In this document: in pieces, positions 12,377-22,409 of the stretch
Numbering within the stretch: the first letter of the stretch is position 1
Layout: every line of letters begins with the position of its first letter
NCBI GenBank assembly: GCA_031769625.1
Contig: JAUIMM010000211.1
Location: 10,683,001-10,747,000, forward strand
Origin: Taudactylus pleione
Taxonomy: Eukaryota > Chordata > Amphibia > Anura > Myobatrachidae
Reading direction: 5' to 3'
DNA: 64,000 nucleotides
Notes under the pieces: generated by a model
What the model was told of the DNA's origin: nothing
Seen by the model: only the letters and a program-made list of their open reading frames with translations
Database searches by the model: none
Position numbers and translations under genes: made by a program

Positions 12377-13205
12377 TACGTGCGGCTAAGGCGCACACAA
12401 ACACAGAAATTTTTTTTTTATTTTTGCTGGAGAGTAGTGCACTTTGTGGGTTACACCACCCTTTAAGAAATGAGCCAGCCGGCCCTTTACTTATGGGACA
12501 CAGGCGCACGCTTGGCGCTGCTCCTTTGTTGATGCACGTGCGGCTACTGCGCACACAATTCACAAACACAGAAAATATTTTTTTATTTGGTTTGGAGTGT
12601 ACTTTGGGGGTTACAGCACCCTTTAACGGTCAAGCCAGCCGGCCCTTTACTTATGACACAGGCGCATGCTTGGCACTACTTTGTTGATGCACGTGTGGCT
12701 ACTGCGCACACAATTCACAAACACAGAAAATATTTTTTTATTTGGTTTGGAGTGTACTTTGGGGGTTACAGCACCCTTTAACGGTCAAGCCAGCCGGCCC
12801 TTTACTTATGACACAGGCGCCCGCTTGGCACTACTTTGTTGATGCACGTGCGGCTACTGCGCACACAATTCACAAACACAGAAAATATTTTTTTATTTGG
12901 TTTGGACTGGAGTGTACTTTGGGGGTTACAGCACCCTTTAACGGTCAAGCCAGCTGGCCCTTTACTTATGACACAGGCGCACGCTTGGCACTACTTTGTT
13001 GATGCACGTGCGGCTACTGCGCACACAATTCACAAACACAGAAAATATTTTTTTATTTGGTTTGGAGTGTACTTTGGGGGTTACAGCACCCTTTAACGGT
13101 CAAGCCAGCCGGCCCTTTACTTATGACACAGGCGCACGCTTGGCACTACTTTGTTGATGCACGTGCGGCTACTGCGCACACAATTCACAAACACAGAAAA
13201 AATAT
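12377..13205. repeat. 155-bp tandem array inside the hAT
   Basis: The phrase GAAAATATTTTTTTATTTGG recurs at 12571, 12726, 12881 and 13041, with truncated forms at 12406 and 13196. Spacings are 165, 155, 155, 160 and 155. Each unit includes GATGCACGTG and CCAGCCGGCCC. The copies are nearly identical; one has a 5-bp insertion (12905-12909). The array lies in the hAT 5' region just upstream of the transposase start and may carry repeated regulatory or transposase-binding sites. Plus-strand frames across it are periodic by-products. Confidence 0.92.
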
Positions 13206-14058
13206 ATTTTTTTTAGCACTTGGGGGGAGCACCCCTGACGGACAGAGCACCCCCTGGACAACACTACAGCACCCCTTTAGGACTGGGACACTGCACAGGA
13301 CTTTGGAGTGGACACAGCCCCTATGGACAACTGACTGCACAACACAGTCCAGCCAGCCCCTATGGACTTTGAAGTAGTGGACACAGCCCCTATTAACAAC
13401 AGCAGCACAGCACAACACAGCCAGCCCCTATGGACTTTGAAGTAGTGGACAACAGCAGCACTACACTACACTACACTACACAGCCCAGCCAGCCCTAACT
13501 TCCACCCTCCCTCTTCACTGTCCACAGCCGAGTGAGAAAATGGCGCCGACGCGGGTACCTTATATAGGATCCAAAACCCGCGAGACCCGGAAGGCGGGAT
13601 GATGACGTTTTGCCTCGATTTCAGATCCGAGTCAGGCGGGAAAAGTCGAGCCTGACTCGGATCGGCCTCGGATCGGGGGGGCTCGGGGGGGTTCGGATTT
13701 CAGAAATCCGAACCCGCTCACCCCTAGTATATACTAACCTATTTTTACCCCTTAACCCTAACCCTCCCTCAGGGGTGCCTAACCCTAACCTTCCCCCCCA
13801 GTGCCTAACCCTAATCCCCCCCGAGGGTGCCTAACACTAACCCCCACCCTCCCCCAATCCTAACCCTAAGTCCCCCCCGGGAACCCTAAACTTAACTCCC
13901 CCCCCCTGCGCGGCTATCCGCGCTCGGCGTCCCTGCGACCGGGATGCCAGGCGTCGGGCTCCCGGCATATGACAGCCAGGAAGCCGGCTGTCGAGATTAG
14001 GTCCGCCGGCCTCCCGACTGCATACCATACAGTCCAGGTCCCATTGTAACAACTGAGC

Positions 14059-14580
14059 TGGGCCCATGGGCAGGCAGAGATACGGGTGACTTTCTATAAT
14101 TGTTGTGCTAGCTGTCAGTTCCCATACCTCCTGGCTTTAGAAAGGTTCTTAAAGCTGTTAAATCGTTCATGTGAAAATGTAGAACGGCCATGAGTCTGCA
14201 AAGCAGATTAGGGCCACCATCGGTCTCCCAGAGCCTCTAAGCATCAAGTTGGGTGCTCCTCCTAGATGGGCAGCTGATAACTGATTCAATAGAACCTCTC
14301 ACTCGATGATTGGCCTGCTAGGGATTATTCCATCTCCATTAGACACTACAACAAATAGCAGATCAAGCACCTGATAAAGTGGGAGGATCTGTGTACATAC
14401 GCCCACCCGACACTCCCACTTTCTGGCCTTTAGAAATACCCTTGTAGAAAGAGGATCTGGATTTTTTGGGGGATTTTCTGGAATATGTGCAAAGGTGCTT
14501 CTACAACGTATAACTTATTTGAAAACCTCGCCTTCATTAATCTAAAAATTTCCATTTTGCTCCTAAAATTCTGCTTGATT
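14059..14580. other. No gene seen (intron)
   Basis: Unremarkable sequence between the telomere-like repeat and the next MITE; no feature recognised. Confidence 0.5.
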
Positions 14581-14655
14581 TAAGGCCCTGATTCAGAGCT
14601 GCACGCAAAAAGCGTGCGCTCGCTTTGAATCAGGGCGGCCGCATGTTTTTTTAAT

Positions 14656-14913
14656 AGAAAAAAACAGACGAGGCGATAACTATTTAAGGCGCATAAACAA
14701 GCTGCCACAAATTCTATCCAAATTCCTACAAGAATCTCACCATGATTCTAAACAACAACAAAAAAATACAGAATTGGAATAGACAAAATCTACGGCGCTA
14801 AAAAAGATAATGTATGACAGTGGTACATCCCTTGGATGTAGATGATATTCTCTTTATCGTAGGTCAAGTTTACTGAAGTCTGTTATCTTCTACGTGTATC
14901 TCAAAATCCACAG

Positions 14914-14962
<49 letters not shown>

Positions 14963-15252
14963 AACATGTTTAGTTATCAGGGAATATTAGGGAGGGATAG
15001 CGTACCAAACTCACTTCTCCCACTTATAGATGAGAACACATCAAGGTATCTTTGTTCAATCCTTCTAATCAGATGCCGTAATTTAATTGTGAACAAAATT
15101 CTCCCATATGGTTACAATAATATTTTAGAAGAGGCCGTTTTTTTGAAAGGCGTACCCCAACTCACATTTTATTGTTGATGTTAAATCACATATGGGTATC
15201 TTTATATGAAAAGGGTGGATTCGTACCCCATCTCACGTGTAGTGGTATGATA
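14656..15252. mobile_element. Unclassified insertion with long target duplication
   Basis: The MITE sequence GCATGTTTTTTTAAT (14641-14655) recurs as GCATGTTTTTTAAAAT (15253-15268), so about 600 bp appear to have been inserted with a duplication of about 14 bp, the size typical of target-primed retroposition. The insert includes an (AT)n run at 14916-14958 and no ORF over 70 codons. Three spaced phrases of the type GTACC-AACTCAC recur (15002, 15151, 15221). I do not recognise the family. Confidence 0.55.
14916..14958. repeat. (AT)n microsatellite
   Basis: An uninterrupted AT dinucleotide run of about 43 bp inside the unclassified insertion. Confidence 0.97.
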
Positions 15253-15718
15253 GCATGTTTTTTAAAATCCGGCCTCCTGGCCGCTCGCATAGCTGCGGGT
15301 GACCAACCACAGCTTTTGCGAGCGGCCAGGTGATGGTCGCGATAGTCGCGACCATCGGGCTTGCGACGAGACCCTTGTGGTAGGGTCTCGTTCCCGCAAG
15401 CCCCAGAGAGCTTCTGGCTCTAATAGAGCGGGAAGCCCACCACTGACATCACTCGTGATGTCAGTGGGGCCGCCCCCAAACGGCAGGCGTTCCTTCGGGA
15501 ACGCCTCCGTTTGGCAAGCCACCCCCCCCCCCGTCCTGCCTACCAAACGGGGCGAGCTGTCGATCAACATCGACAGCCGCCCCTTTTGGATGCGAGCCCC
15601 GGAGCGAGTGATTTCTCGCTCGTTCCGGGGCTCGCGCACGCCGTGCGTGCGCACTGCCTAACAATTGACCCGCTTGCAGGCGCATAGCGCTTGCGAACGG
15701 GTCTGAATCAGGCCCTAA

Positions 15719-16611
15719 GATCTAAAGAATCATCGGAGGGTGTGTTACATCCGTGCACTAGTGCGCTTACAAATATACTTTTCTTATGATGTGCAACTGA
15801 AAGGTTAAAGATATATCTTTAACATCTGCTTGTGTGTACACACCACGGACTGACCAAGCCATGTGCCACAGGATGCGAGCGCTAATGGCATCACAGCTGG
15901 TCCTTTAGGCGGCCAATTGGCAAGTGTGTATGGGCAAGGTCATTTGTGCATAACCTTGCCAAGTCGTTAAATCGGTCGGGGGGATCAGCGGATCTAAGGA
16001 TTTCTTGTTCAAGTGTGTACCCTACATTAGACAAGAACAATGAAGAGATTGGGGTATCCATTCTTGCACAATGGGGGAGAGCGTGTTAAAGACTTGGGTA
16101 CTCCTATTTCCCAGAGGCACATTTGCTCTTTGACTGATGCAGCTAAAAGTCCATAAATTATTAGCATTCCCTACGTGGGTACCCTAGAGAGCTTTCAGCG
16201 AGGACAAAATGTGCAGAATATGGGGAATATTGGCTCATCATCGCAATCACTCTCAAACTGTTCAAAACCATTGTAGAGTGACCAGATACCTGTATTTGGT
16301 TCATCCTGATCCCCTGCCTGCCACTATTTTGCCCCTCTGCTAATATGTGTGGCTATTAAGATGTCCGGAGTTTTTGATGCCTAGAGCTGGATACCCAGCC
16401 GACCAAGGATGCGACGAACGACATATCGTGCGGTCGTCTGACACCGCACAATCTGGTGAGCGACCGCACGATTTGTCGTTCACCAGCCGCATCCACAAGC
16501 TGGGACCGGCTCGTTCATCAAATTGACAAAGTGACCAGCCTATATGCTCGATCTGTCCATGCGATGAACTACCTCGCACATGGTCGCTCATACACACTTG
16601 CCGATGTGGAC
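15719..16611. other. No gene seen (intron)
   Basis: No coding signal. GATC-rich short palindromes occur near 16380-16480, but I cannot define an element. Confidence 0.45.
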
Positions 16612-16614
16612 AAT

Positions 16615-17163
16615 GGCCCTCATTCAGAGCCGTACGCTCTGAGCAGAGCGCACGCTCTGAATGAGGGCCGGGCTCCATTTTCATGGAGCGTCCTCCTGGA
16701 CGCTCGTATAGCTGTGGGTCACCACCCACAGGCTATACGAGCGTGCTTTGTGATGGCCGCGATGGTCGAGACCATCGCGACCATCGAAATTGCGAGCCGG
16801 AGCCTGCGGTTGAGGTTTTCAACCGCAAGCTCCGGAGTGATTTTGGCTCTATCAGAGCCAAAATCACTCCCACTGACATCACTAGTGATGTCAGTGGGCC
16901 GGCTTCTGACGGGAGGCGTTCCCGTGGGAACGCCCCCGTCAGGGAGGCACGCCCCCGGCACGCCCACCAAAGGGGGCGTGCTGTCAATCAACATTGACAG
17001 CACGCCCCCTTTGATCGGACACAACGAGCGAAGGACTTTCCTTCGCTCGTCGCGTCTGGCGCATGCGCACGACGGAGCTCCCTCCGTCGTGCGCATGCTC
17101 AGTGCATAACATCGACCCACTTGCGAGCGGACAGCCGCTCGCGAGTGGGTCTGAATCAGGCCC
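16615..17163 (+). mobile_element. Hairpin-string MITE, copy 1
   Basis: It starts GGCCCTCATTCAGAG and ends TCTGAATCAGGCCC, flanked by AAT on each side (16612-16614 and 17164-17166). Almost every base lies in one of about a dozen consecutive hairpins. Examples are the outer left hairpin 16615-16669, CGCTCGTATAGC...GCTATACGAGCG, CGCGATGGTC...GACCATCGCG, GTGATTTTGGCTC...GAGCCAAAATCAC, CTGACATCACTAGTGATG, CGTGCTGTCAAT...ATTGACAGCACG and CGCACGACGGAG...CTCCGTCGTGCG. A near-identical copy lies at 18609-19156 in the same orientation. Frames on both strands through it are palindrome by-products. Confidence 0.9.
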
Positions 17164-17497
17164 AATATGTTCGGCCTGATCCGCCGGATCGAGCGTCGAA
17201 TTGTCTAGTGTGTGCCCACTTTAAGGCTGCCATAATTTTGAAAGGAACCCGGACAGCCAAGTTATAACTGTTTTTTAGTTATTATAACATTACCAACATG
17301 TTTTTTGTTTCGGTCCAACCAGAACTGTTATAAGAATTAAGAACCTTTACTGATTGTTGGCCAAATAAGCTTTGAGAGTTAAAAGATATTTGGTGGAGGA
17401 TAATAGAGACAGTGTAACCAATCCAGTAATTTCCCTACAGTATGTGCCCCACAGGGGTGCTTAAAATATAAAAAGTAATTAAATGTTTTTCCACTTA

Positions 17498-17747
17498 GGG
17501 CGGTATCCAATTAGCCCCGAACATCGTTCGGGCGCTAATGGATTCCCCGAGGCTATTCAATTAGCCCCTAAGCACTCATTGTGTTTTTTTTCTGAGACTT
17601 GATGTGTCCCGAGAAAATATCCACGAAAATTGCGTATTTTTTGCCACCGCAAAGGCGAAAACACATAGGTCCGTAATAGGATAGGGAGAACAAAAACATC
17701 TCAGAAAAACTGGGATAATCGCTGTTCGCTACTAATTAGATACCCCC
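17498..17747. mobile_element. MITE
   Basis: The left end GGGCGGTATCCAATTAG and right end CTAATTAGATACCCCC form inverted repeats, preceded by TTA and followed by TTTAA. The interior includes a small palindrome CCCCGAACATCGTTCGGG. No coding capacity. Confidence 0.65.
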
Positions 17748-18193
17748 TTTAATATTTAAGTCAGTAACAAGAAAATGGCAGGTGTCATAAATCTTGATGT
17801 TTACGATATCCCCTACAAGAGGTGACAGTGACTTGCTTAGTACATAGCTCCTGGTCTCCTCTCACTGTGCTGATGATACAACGGTGTGACAAGGAAAGCC
17901 GCTTTCTGTGATATATTCTGTTTTTCATCACATTAGGACGGTGAGACTATTTCACCGTTGCTGGTAATAAAATATTCATGGAATAAATAAACATGATCAT
18001 ACAGTAGGTGCGCTCACGTATTGCCCAAGTATTGGATTTAACATTTTTATTAAGCGGTACATTATGCCACGAGAATGAGTAAAGCATCAGGGAGCCTGTC
18101 CTCTCTCTGTACACCAACATTGTTACAGGATGAAAATTGCCAGTATGTTATACGCTGGATTTCGCTGTTTTTTTTTTAATAAGTTTGCCTTAC

Positions 18194-18419
18194 CACGGGG
18201 AGCCGTATATCCGGAATCCTCGGACGGTAACTTCGGAATCCTGGAGATAGATGCAGTTTGTCAGCAGAGATTGCACATTTTCATAATTCTCCGGCTTCAG
18301 TTTAGACACGGACGGAAAATAGTAGAAATCTTGTTTAATTAAGTCCGCCATGAACTCGTGGTCAAAGGTCAACTCGTGATTACCGGCAATGACTATCTTA
18401 TACTCGTATGGGAGACTTC
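18194..18419 (-). CDS. MPPED1: MPPED1 coding exon 3 (metallophosphoesterase)
   Basis: This 226-nt exon begins after the acceptor ...CTCTCTTAG and ends at the donor GTAAGG (minus strand). It completes the Gly codon split from the previous exon, then encodes 74 residues starting SLPYEYKIVIAGNHELTF and ending RGFRIYGSP, and leaves the first two bases of a Trp codon. GNHE is a metal-binding motif of the calcineurin-like metallophosphoesterase fold. The wording (FYYFPSVSKLKPENYENVQ, LTNCIYLQD) matches vertebrate MPPED1 rather than MPPED2 as I know the two proteins. MPPED proteins hydrolyse phosphodiesters such as cyclic nucleotides in vitro; MPPED1 is mainly neural. The following exons, with the THGPP and GHIHE-type motifs, are not in the window. 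Confidence 0.95.
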
Positions 18420-18608
18420 CTAAGAGAGAGCACATTAAACACCATTAGACGAGGAGAGATTAGGACAAAACTATATTAAATAATAGAGCCAATATAATTA
18501 TTATTACCATTGTGAATCTGCTATGAAATGAATACATGAAACCAAAGTCTTAATTTCTGAAATATTAATTACAGTTGTGTCTGTTTCGTTTTGGCAACAC
18601 AGAACATG

Positions 18609-19156
18609 GGCCCTCATTCAGAGCCGTACGCTCTGAGCAGAGCGCACGCTCTGAATGAGGGCCGGGCTCCATTTTCATGGAGCGTCCTCCTGGACGCTCG
18701 TATAGCTGTGGGTCACCACCCACAGGCTATACGAGCGTGCTTTGTGATGGCCGCGATGGTCGAGACCATCGCGACCATCGAAATTGCGAGCCGGAGCCTG
18801 CGGTTGAGGTTTTCAACCATAAGCTCCGGAGTGATTTTGGCTCTATCAGAGCCAAAATCACTCCCACTGACATCACTAGTGATGTCAGTGGGCCGGCTTC
18901 TGACGGGAGGCGTTCCCGTGGGAACGCCCCCGTCAGGGAGGCACGCCCCGGCACGCCCACCAAAGGGGGCGTGCTGTCAATCAACATTGACAGCACGCCC
19001 CCTTTGATCGGACACAACGAGCGAAGGACTTTCCTTCGCTCGTCGCGTCTGGCGCATGCGCACGACGGAGCTCCCTCCGTCGTGCGCATGCTCAGTGCAT
19101 AACATCGACCCACTTGCGAGCGGACAGCCGCTCGCGAGTGGGTCTGAATCAGGCCC
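18609..19156 (+). mobile_element. Hairpin-string MITE, copy 2, beside MPPED1 exon 3
   Basis: Near-identical to 16615-17163, same orientation; the visible differences are one C fewer near 18949 and a CG-to-AT change near 18820. It begins about 190 bp upstream (minus-strand sense) of the exon 3 acceptor. Flanks read CATG before and CATA after the shared ends, so the target duplication is unclear (CAT or AT). Its about twelve hairpins are conserved. Confidence 0.9.
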
Positions 19157-19159
19157 ATA

Positions 19160-19424
19160 ACTAGCTATGCTTCTCATTGTCTCTCTCCAGCTACACCGGT
19201 GGGGGCCATTTTGTTCTGCTGAGTTTCTGCAAAATGTATGGCTGACTGTAACTATCTGCAACGCTTCTAGACTGTGGCTTTCCTAGTATCCTAGTATAAA
19301 GGTTGTTTTGTGATGTCATCATGGCATATTTTTTTGCACCCATGTGCATATTTATAGAGAGAGGTTTCTGATTGGAGGGAAAGGGATTTGTGCTTGCTAC
19401 ATGCAGACAGGTGTGGTATGACTA
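19160..19424. other. No gene seen (intron)
   Basis: Short unique-looking interval; nothing recognised. Confidence 0.45.
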
Positions 19425-19850
19425 GTCAACAGTTTGCAATTTGACATGCAGAAAGTTGGCATCAGATGGTCGACATGGTCATTAGGTCAACCACTAATAT
19501 GTAGACATGTATTTCGGTTGGCATGGTTAAATGGTCGACACATTCAAAAGGGCATCATTTAAAACGTTGACACAAAATTTTGAAATTTTGTTTAAAAATT
19601 AATGTAGCCTAAACCTAACCTTTAAAAAAAAAAAAAAAACATGCCGACATTGTTGTGTCGGCATGTCAACTGTCGACCATTTGAATGTGTATTTGTGTGT
19701 ATTATTGAATGCATATTAAAATATTAGTGGCCTGACCTACAGTAATGACCACGTCGACCTTCTCACTGTCAACATTCGGAATGCGTCGGCCTTCTGTATG
19801 TCGAACTCTTTTAATGTCGACCAGACGACCAGATACCTTGCAGACTAGGT
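19425..19850. repeat. Foldback repeat made of GTCGAC words
   Basis: Left arm phrases (TCAGATGGTCGACATGGTC, AAATGGTCGACACATTC) are mirrored on the right (CAACTGTCGACCATTTGAAT, GACCACGTCGACC). The centre has AACCTAACC next to a poly-A run (19624-19639) and a hairpin CATGCCGACA...TGTCGGCATG. The same style recurs at 26300-27010, 46885-47170, 48180-48490 and 49193-49806. No protein. Confidence 0.6.
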
Positions 19851-20065
19851 GCAGAAAATGCCCCACACAGCACTCATGCAGAAAATAGTTGTGTGGGTGA
19901 AATATGATAATGGAAGACGAAATCTGTATAGGATTGAGGATAGGTAAGATTGATGGTTTTCTGCTGGGTGATTGTTTTATGACAGCCTTGTTGCTGGGTA
20001 AATGGTGTGTGTCAGCTGGTTATTTGATCCTATGGGAAGAGGGATAGGAGGAGTTAAATGAAGGG

Positions 20066-20072
20066 TATATAA
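20066..20072 (+). promoter_or_regulatory. TATA-like box of the Ngaro
   Basis: TATATAA lies about 120 bp before the first ATG (20190), at the start of the element. The next about 30 bp include AGTCAGCC-like and CTCAGCCTCTTTTGC words shared with the short relative at 6266. Promoter role is inferred from position. Confidence 0.5.
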
Positions 20073-20189
20073 GGCAGAGTAGGAAGGCAGCTCAGCCTCT
20101 TTTGCAGTGGAATTTCGTAGAGGCTGAGTATCACCTTTTGCATATTCCTTCTGTCATTCATTTCAATCAACCACCTTATTTCATACATT

Positions 20190-22409
20190 ATGTCTCGTCC
20201 CCGTCGCGATGCTCCCCCACCACGCCGGCTGGCTGAATTTTCTTGTCACCTGCGCTTGGCTCCCGCCCGCGTGTCACCACCCACCTCTCCATCCACTTCT
20301 TATAATTTGTCCCCGGGCGGCTCCGTCTTAGCTCCCGGCGGCTCCCCAGCTGCTGCTGCTGGGTCCGCTCCCACGACTGTGTGCGCTCCCTCCCCGGGCG
20401 TCCTCTCAACCGGCCCAGCTGGTTCCCGTCACTTCCCAGCATCAGCACTGCAGGAAGCGGCGCGGCCTTGGTATCCCCGGTCGATCGCTCCGCTGCTGCC
20501 CAGCCCCGGTCACTCACCCCGGCATTGCCGCATAGCGCAGCTCCGCCTGCACTTATTGGGTCCCCCGGCATTCCTGTTTTCAATGCGGCTCCCATCGGCG
20601 CACTCACCAACGCTGGGGCCATGCGCGCGGCTTATTTAGCTGCTCCGCCCATCTCCGTTAGCGGGGGTTACATGACGGCAGCCCCTTCCTAGCCTTATGC
20701 TGGATCGGGGGGTGTTATGTCTACCTCTGTTACACCCTCCCCCGCTTCTTTGATCCCCAGTGGTACCGTCGGCCTGGCCCATGCGGCGGGTCCGGCGGCC
20801 ATCTTGCCGCAAGCGGCCACTTTAGGTGCCGGGTCTCCCTATTTTCCAGGCACTTTTACGCAGCATTCGGGGGGTTTGGCTCCGCGTTGAAGCTCTCCAG
20901 CATTGCACACTACTCCAATCGCTGGGGTATCTTTTGGGCACATGGTTCCGGCTTCAATTCAACCCCCATGGTGCACTCCAGCCGGCAGCCAGGCATCCTC
21001 CTTTAATGCGCTAGCCCCCCTTTCCATGGCAGGCCCTTCTTGGGGTCAGACATCTTGGAGCTCAGGTGTAGCTCCTCTGATTTTTACCTCTTCTGCTGTC
21101 GTCCCTCCTGCACCCTTTTATTCTTCCCACTTTGCGGATTTCCCTCCGCATACCCTCCTGCTTTTCACCAAGCACAATTCCAGTACCCTTACCTGCCGGC
21201 TTGGCAAGTTTACCCACCTGCCCCGGTTGCACCCCCGCCTTTACCCCCAGATTCATCTCTCAGCACTTACATTGGCCCAGCGGCCACTTCTGTGCCCCTG
21301 CCCAGTTTGTCGCCTCTTCCACGGCCACCACCCACTCCTCCTCCTATGGCTGCCACCACGCCGCTTCTCCCGTCAGAGGTTTCCAGGCCTGTGTCCGCGG
21401 TGGCTCACACGTCTTCCTTAGTTCCAGGTTTAGAAGTATCGGATGGTCGCAGTGGTGAGGTGTCGGTGGTTCATTCGTTGCCTGCTCCGGGACAGGATGA
21501 ATCGACACCGGTATCCGAAGCTTTGGCATCGTCAAGGGAGAAGTCTGGCGAGGCAGGTCCGCTGCCATCTGGTTCCGGTGAGTATGAAACTCAGATGTCT
21601 TCTTCTGATTCTTCTTCTTCTTCTTCATCTCACTCTTCTGGTTCCCCTGCTCGCCCCCGAAAGATTGCTAGAATGGTTGCGCGGCGACTAGCGAAAAAGT
21701 CAGGTAGCGATGCTAGGAAGAATGATGAGACAGGGTCTAAAGCGCAGGAGGCAGGGGCAGATACAGTCCACTGCGCGAATACTGCGGTTCTACGAGGCTT
21801 ACGGAAAAGTGTTAAAGGCAAGATTCATAAGGGTAAATTTGTAGACCTTTTCTCACTCACAGATGATATGAAAAAAGGCTTGGCGCAGGCTAAAAAAAAT
21901 CGGGAGGCATTGGGGAAGATGCTTTTTGCAGCTTTAATACTTGGTTGAAAGGCATGCTCATATTTGCGACATGTTATTTGGAGACCAGGGCGCAGGAGCA
22001 CATTAACATTCTCAGGTACCTATTTTTAGTGCTTGACATGTTCGTCCGGTCTCGTAACTTGGCATGGCGCGCATATGATTCGCAATTTAGAAAAAAACAT
22101 GACGGTGCTTTAGTTATTCCTTTCGGGGTGAAAGATGTGGAAGTGTGGTTAGAGGTTTCACAACAACGTCGGCCTCCCTTGGACGGTGTGCCTCCTCGGA
22201 AAAGCTATGCTGCCAACAGGCAAGGGACGACAGGAGGGGGGAGAGGAAAATGTTTCGCCTATAACGACTCCAAGTGTACTAGGGGGTCAGGCTGTCGCTT
22301 TCGCCACTCCTGTCGTCTCTGCGGGGGTGAACATCCGGCCAAGGACTGTCGATGTGGGGCAGGAGGCGTTTCACAGGACCGTGCCGAGGGACACAAGGGT
22401 ACTGGTTAA
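20190..22409 (+). pseudogene. Ngaro gag-like ORF1, frameshifted
   Basis: The ATG at 20190 opens MSRPRRDAPPPRRLAEF. The frame then shifts (20381-20692, then 21040-21948, then 21945-22409). The first half is proline, alanine and serine rich. The middle has a long serine run followed by a basic patch (PRKIARMVARRLAKKSG). The end has cysteine-histidine knuckles: a CX5CX5CX3H finger (residues around CTRGSGCRFRHSC), then CX2CX4HX4C (CRLCGGEHPAKDC). This is a nucleocapsid-like RNA-binding protein. At least three frame changes are needed to read through. The last frame overlaps the RT frame by about 220 nt. Confidence 0.75.

Larger units (their letters stand above)
8592..13726 (-). mobile_element. 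Complete hAT DNA transposon, 5135 bp
   Basis: The ends are TAGGGGTG at 8592 and CACCCCTA at 13726. Both sides carry the same 8 bp, GTATATAC (8584-8591 and 13727-13734), the target duplication length of hAT. The left subterminal region is rich in TTTTGGTTTTGGATC words. The right one has a palindrome around GGATTTCAGAAATCC. The transposase lies on minus at 12353-9232, and a 155-bp tandem array fills 12377-13205. Smaller relatives with the same two kinds of end lie at 30860-32449 and 50101-50261, and an end fragment at 1-252. Few frame breaks and an exact target duplication suggest a fairly recent insertion. Confidence 0.95.
8485..14055. repeat. Foldback repeat with telomere-like arm, split by a hAT
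   Basis: Left remnant 8485-8591 and right remnant 13727-14055 are the two parts of one element separated by the hAT. The left part has CGGCATCCCGGCAGAGG and ends in AAGGTAAGTATATAC. The right part starts with TACTAACC and runs into CCCTAACCCTAACC-type sequence (13750-13900) followed by GGCGTCGGGCTCCCGGCA-type arms. The same word style (CGGGATnCCGGC, then GGTAAGTA, then TTAGGG-like) recurs at 42346-44015 and 48530-48740. Confidence 0.6.
14584..15715. mobile_element. Hairpin-string MITE, interrupted by an insertion
   Basis: The ends GGCCCTGATTCAGA (14584) and TCTGAATCAGGCCC (to 15715) are flanked by TAA on both sides (14581-14583, 15716-15718). The inside, outside the insertion at about 14656-15252, is a row of hairpins: GCACGC/GCGTGC at the left end, then GCCGCTCGC...GCGAGCGGC, GGTCGCGATAGTCGCGACC, GAGACCC...GGGTCTC, GACATCACTCGTGATGTC and more. 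The element belongs to the same family as 16615, 18609, 56750, 59917 and 55449. No protein. Confidence 0.85.

Noticed and set aside
12377..13205. Regularly spaced repeats resembling a CRISPR array
   Set aside because: Units are head-to-tail 155-bp tandem copies without unique spacers, in a vertebrate hAT element.
12424..13377. Repeated frame with peptide unit containing VWSVLWGLQHPL
   Set aside because: By-product of the 155-bp tandem array in the hAT.
13740..13905. CCCTAACCC runs as a true telomere
   Set aside because: Imperfect, short, with long spacers, flanked by foldback arms and inside a gene intron.
16456..17165. GC-rich frames of 100-217 codons on both strands, repeated at 18591-19158 and 56703-57369
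   Set aside because: They lie in palindromic MITEs, recur with the MITE copies, and have similar peptides on both strands because of the palindromes.
20188..20622. Minus-strand frame of 144 codons opposite Ngaro gag
   Set aside because: Shadow of GC-rich gag sequence, no domain.
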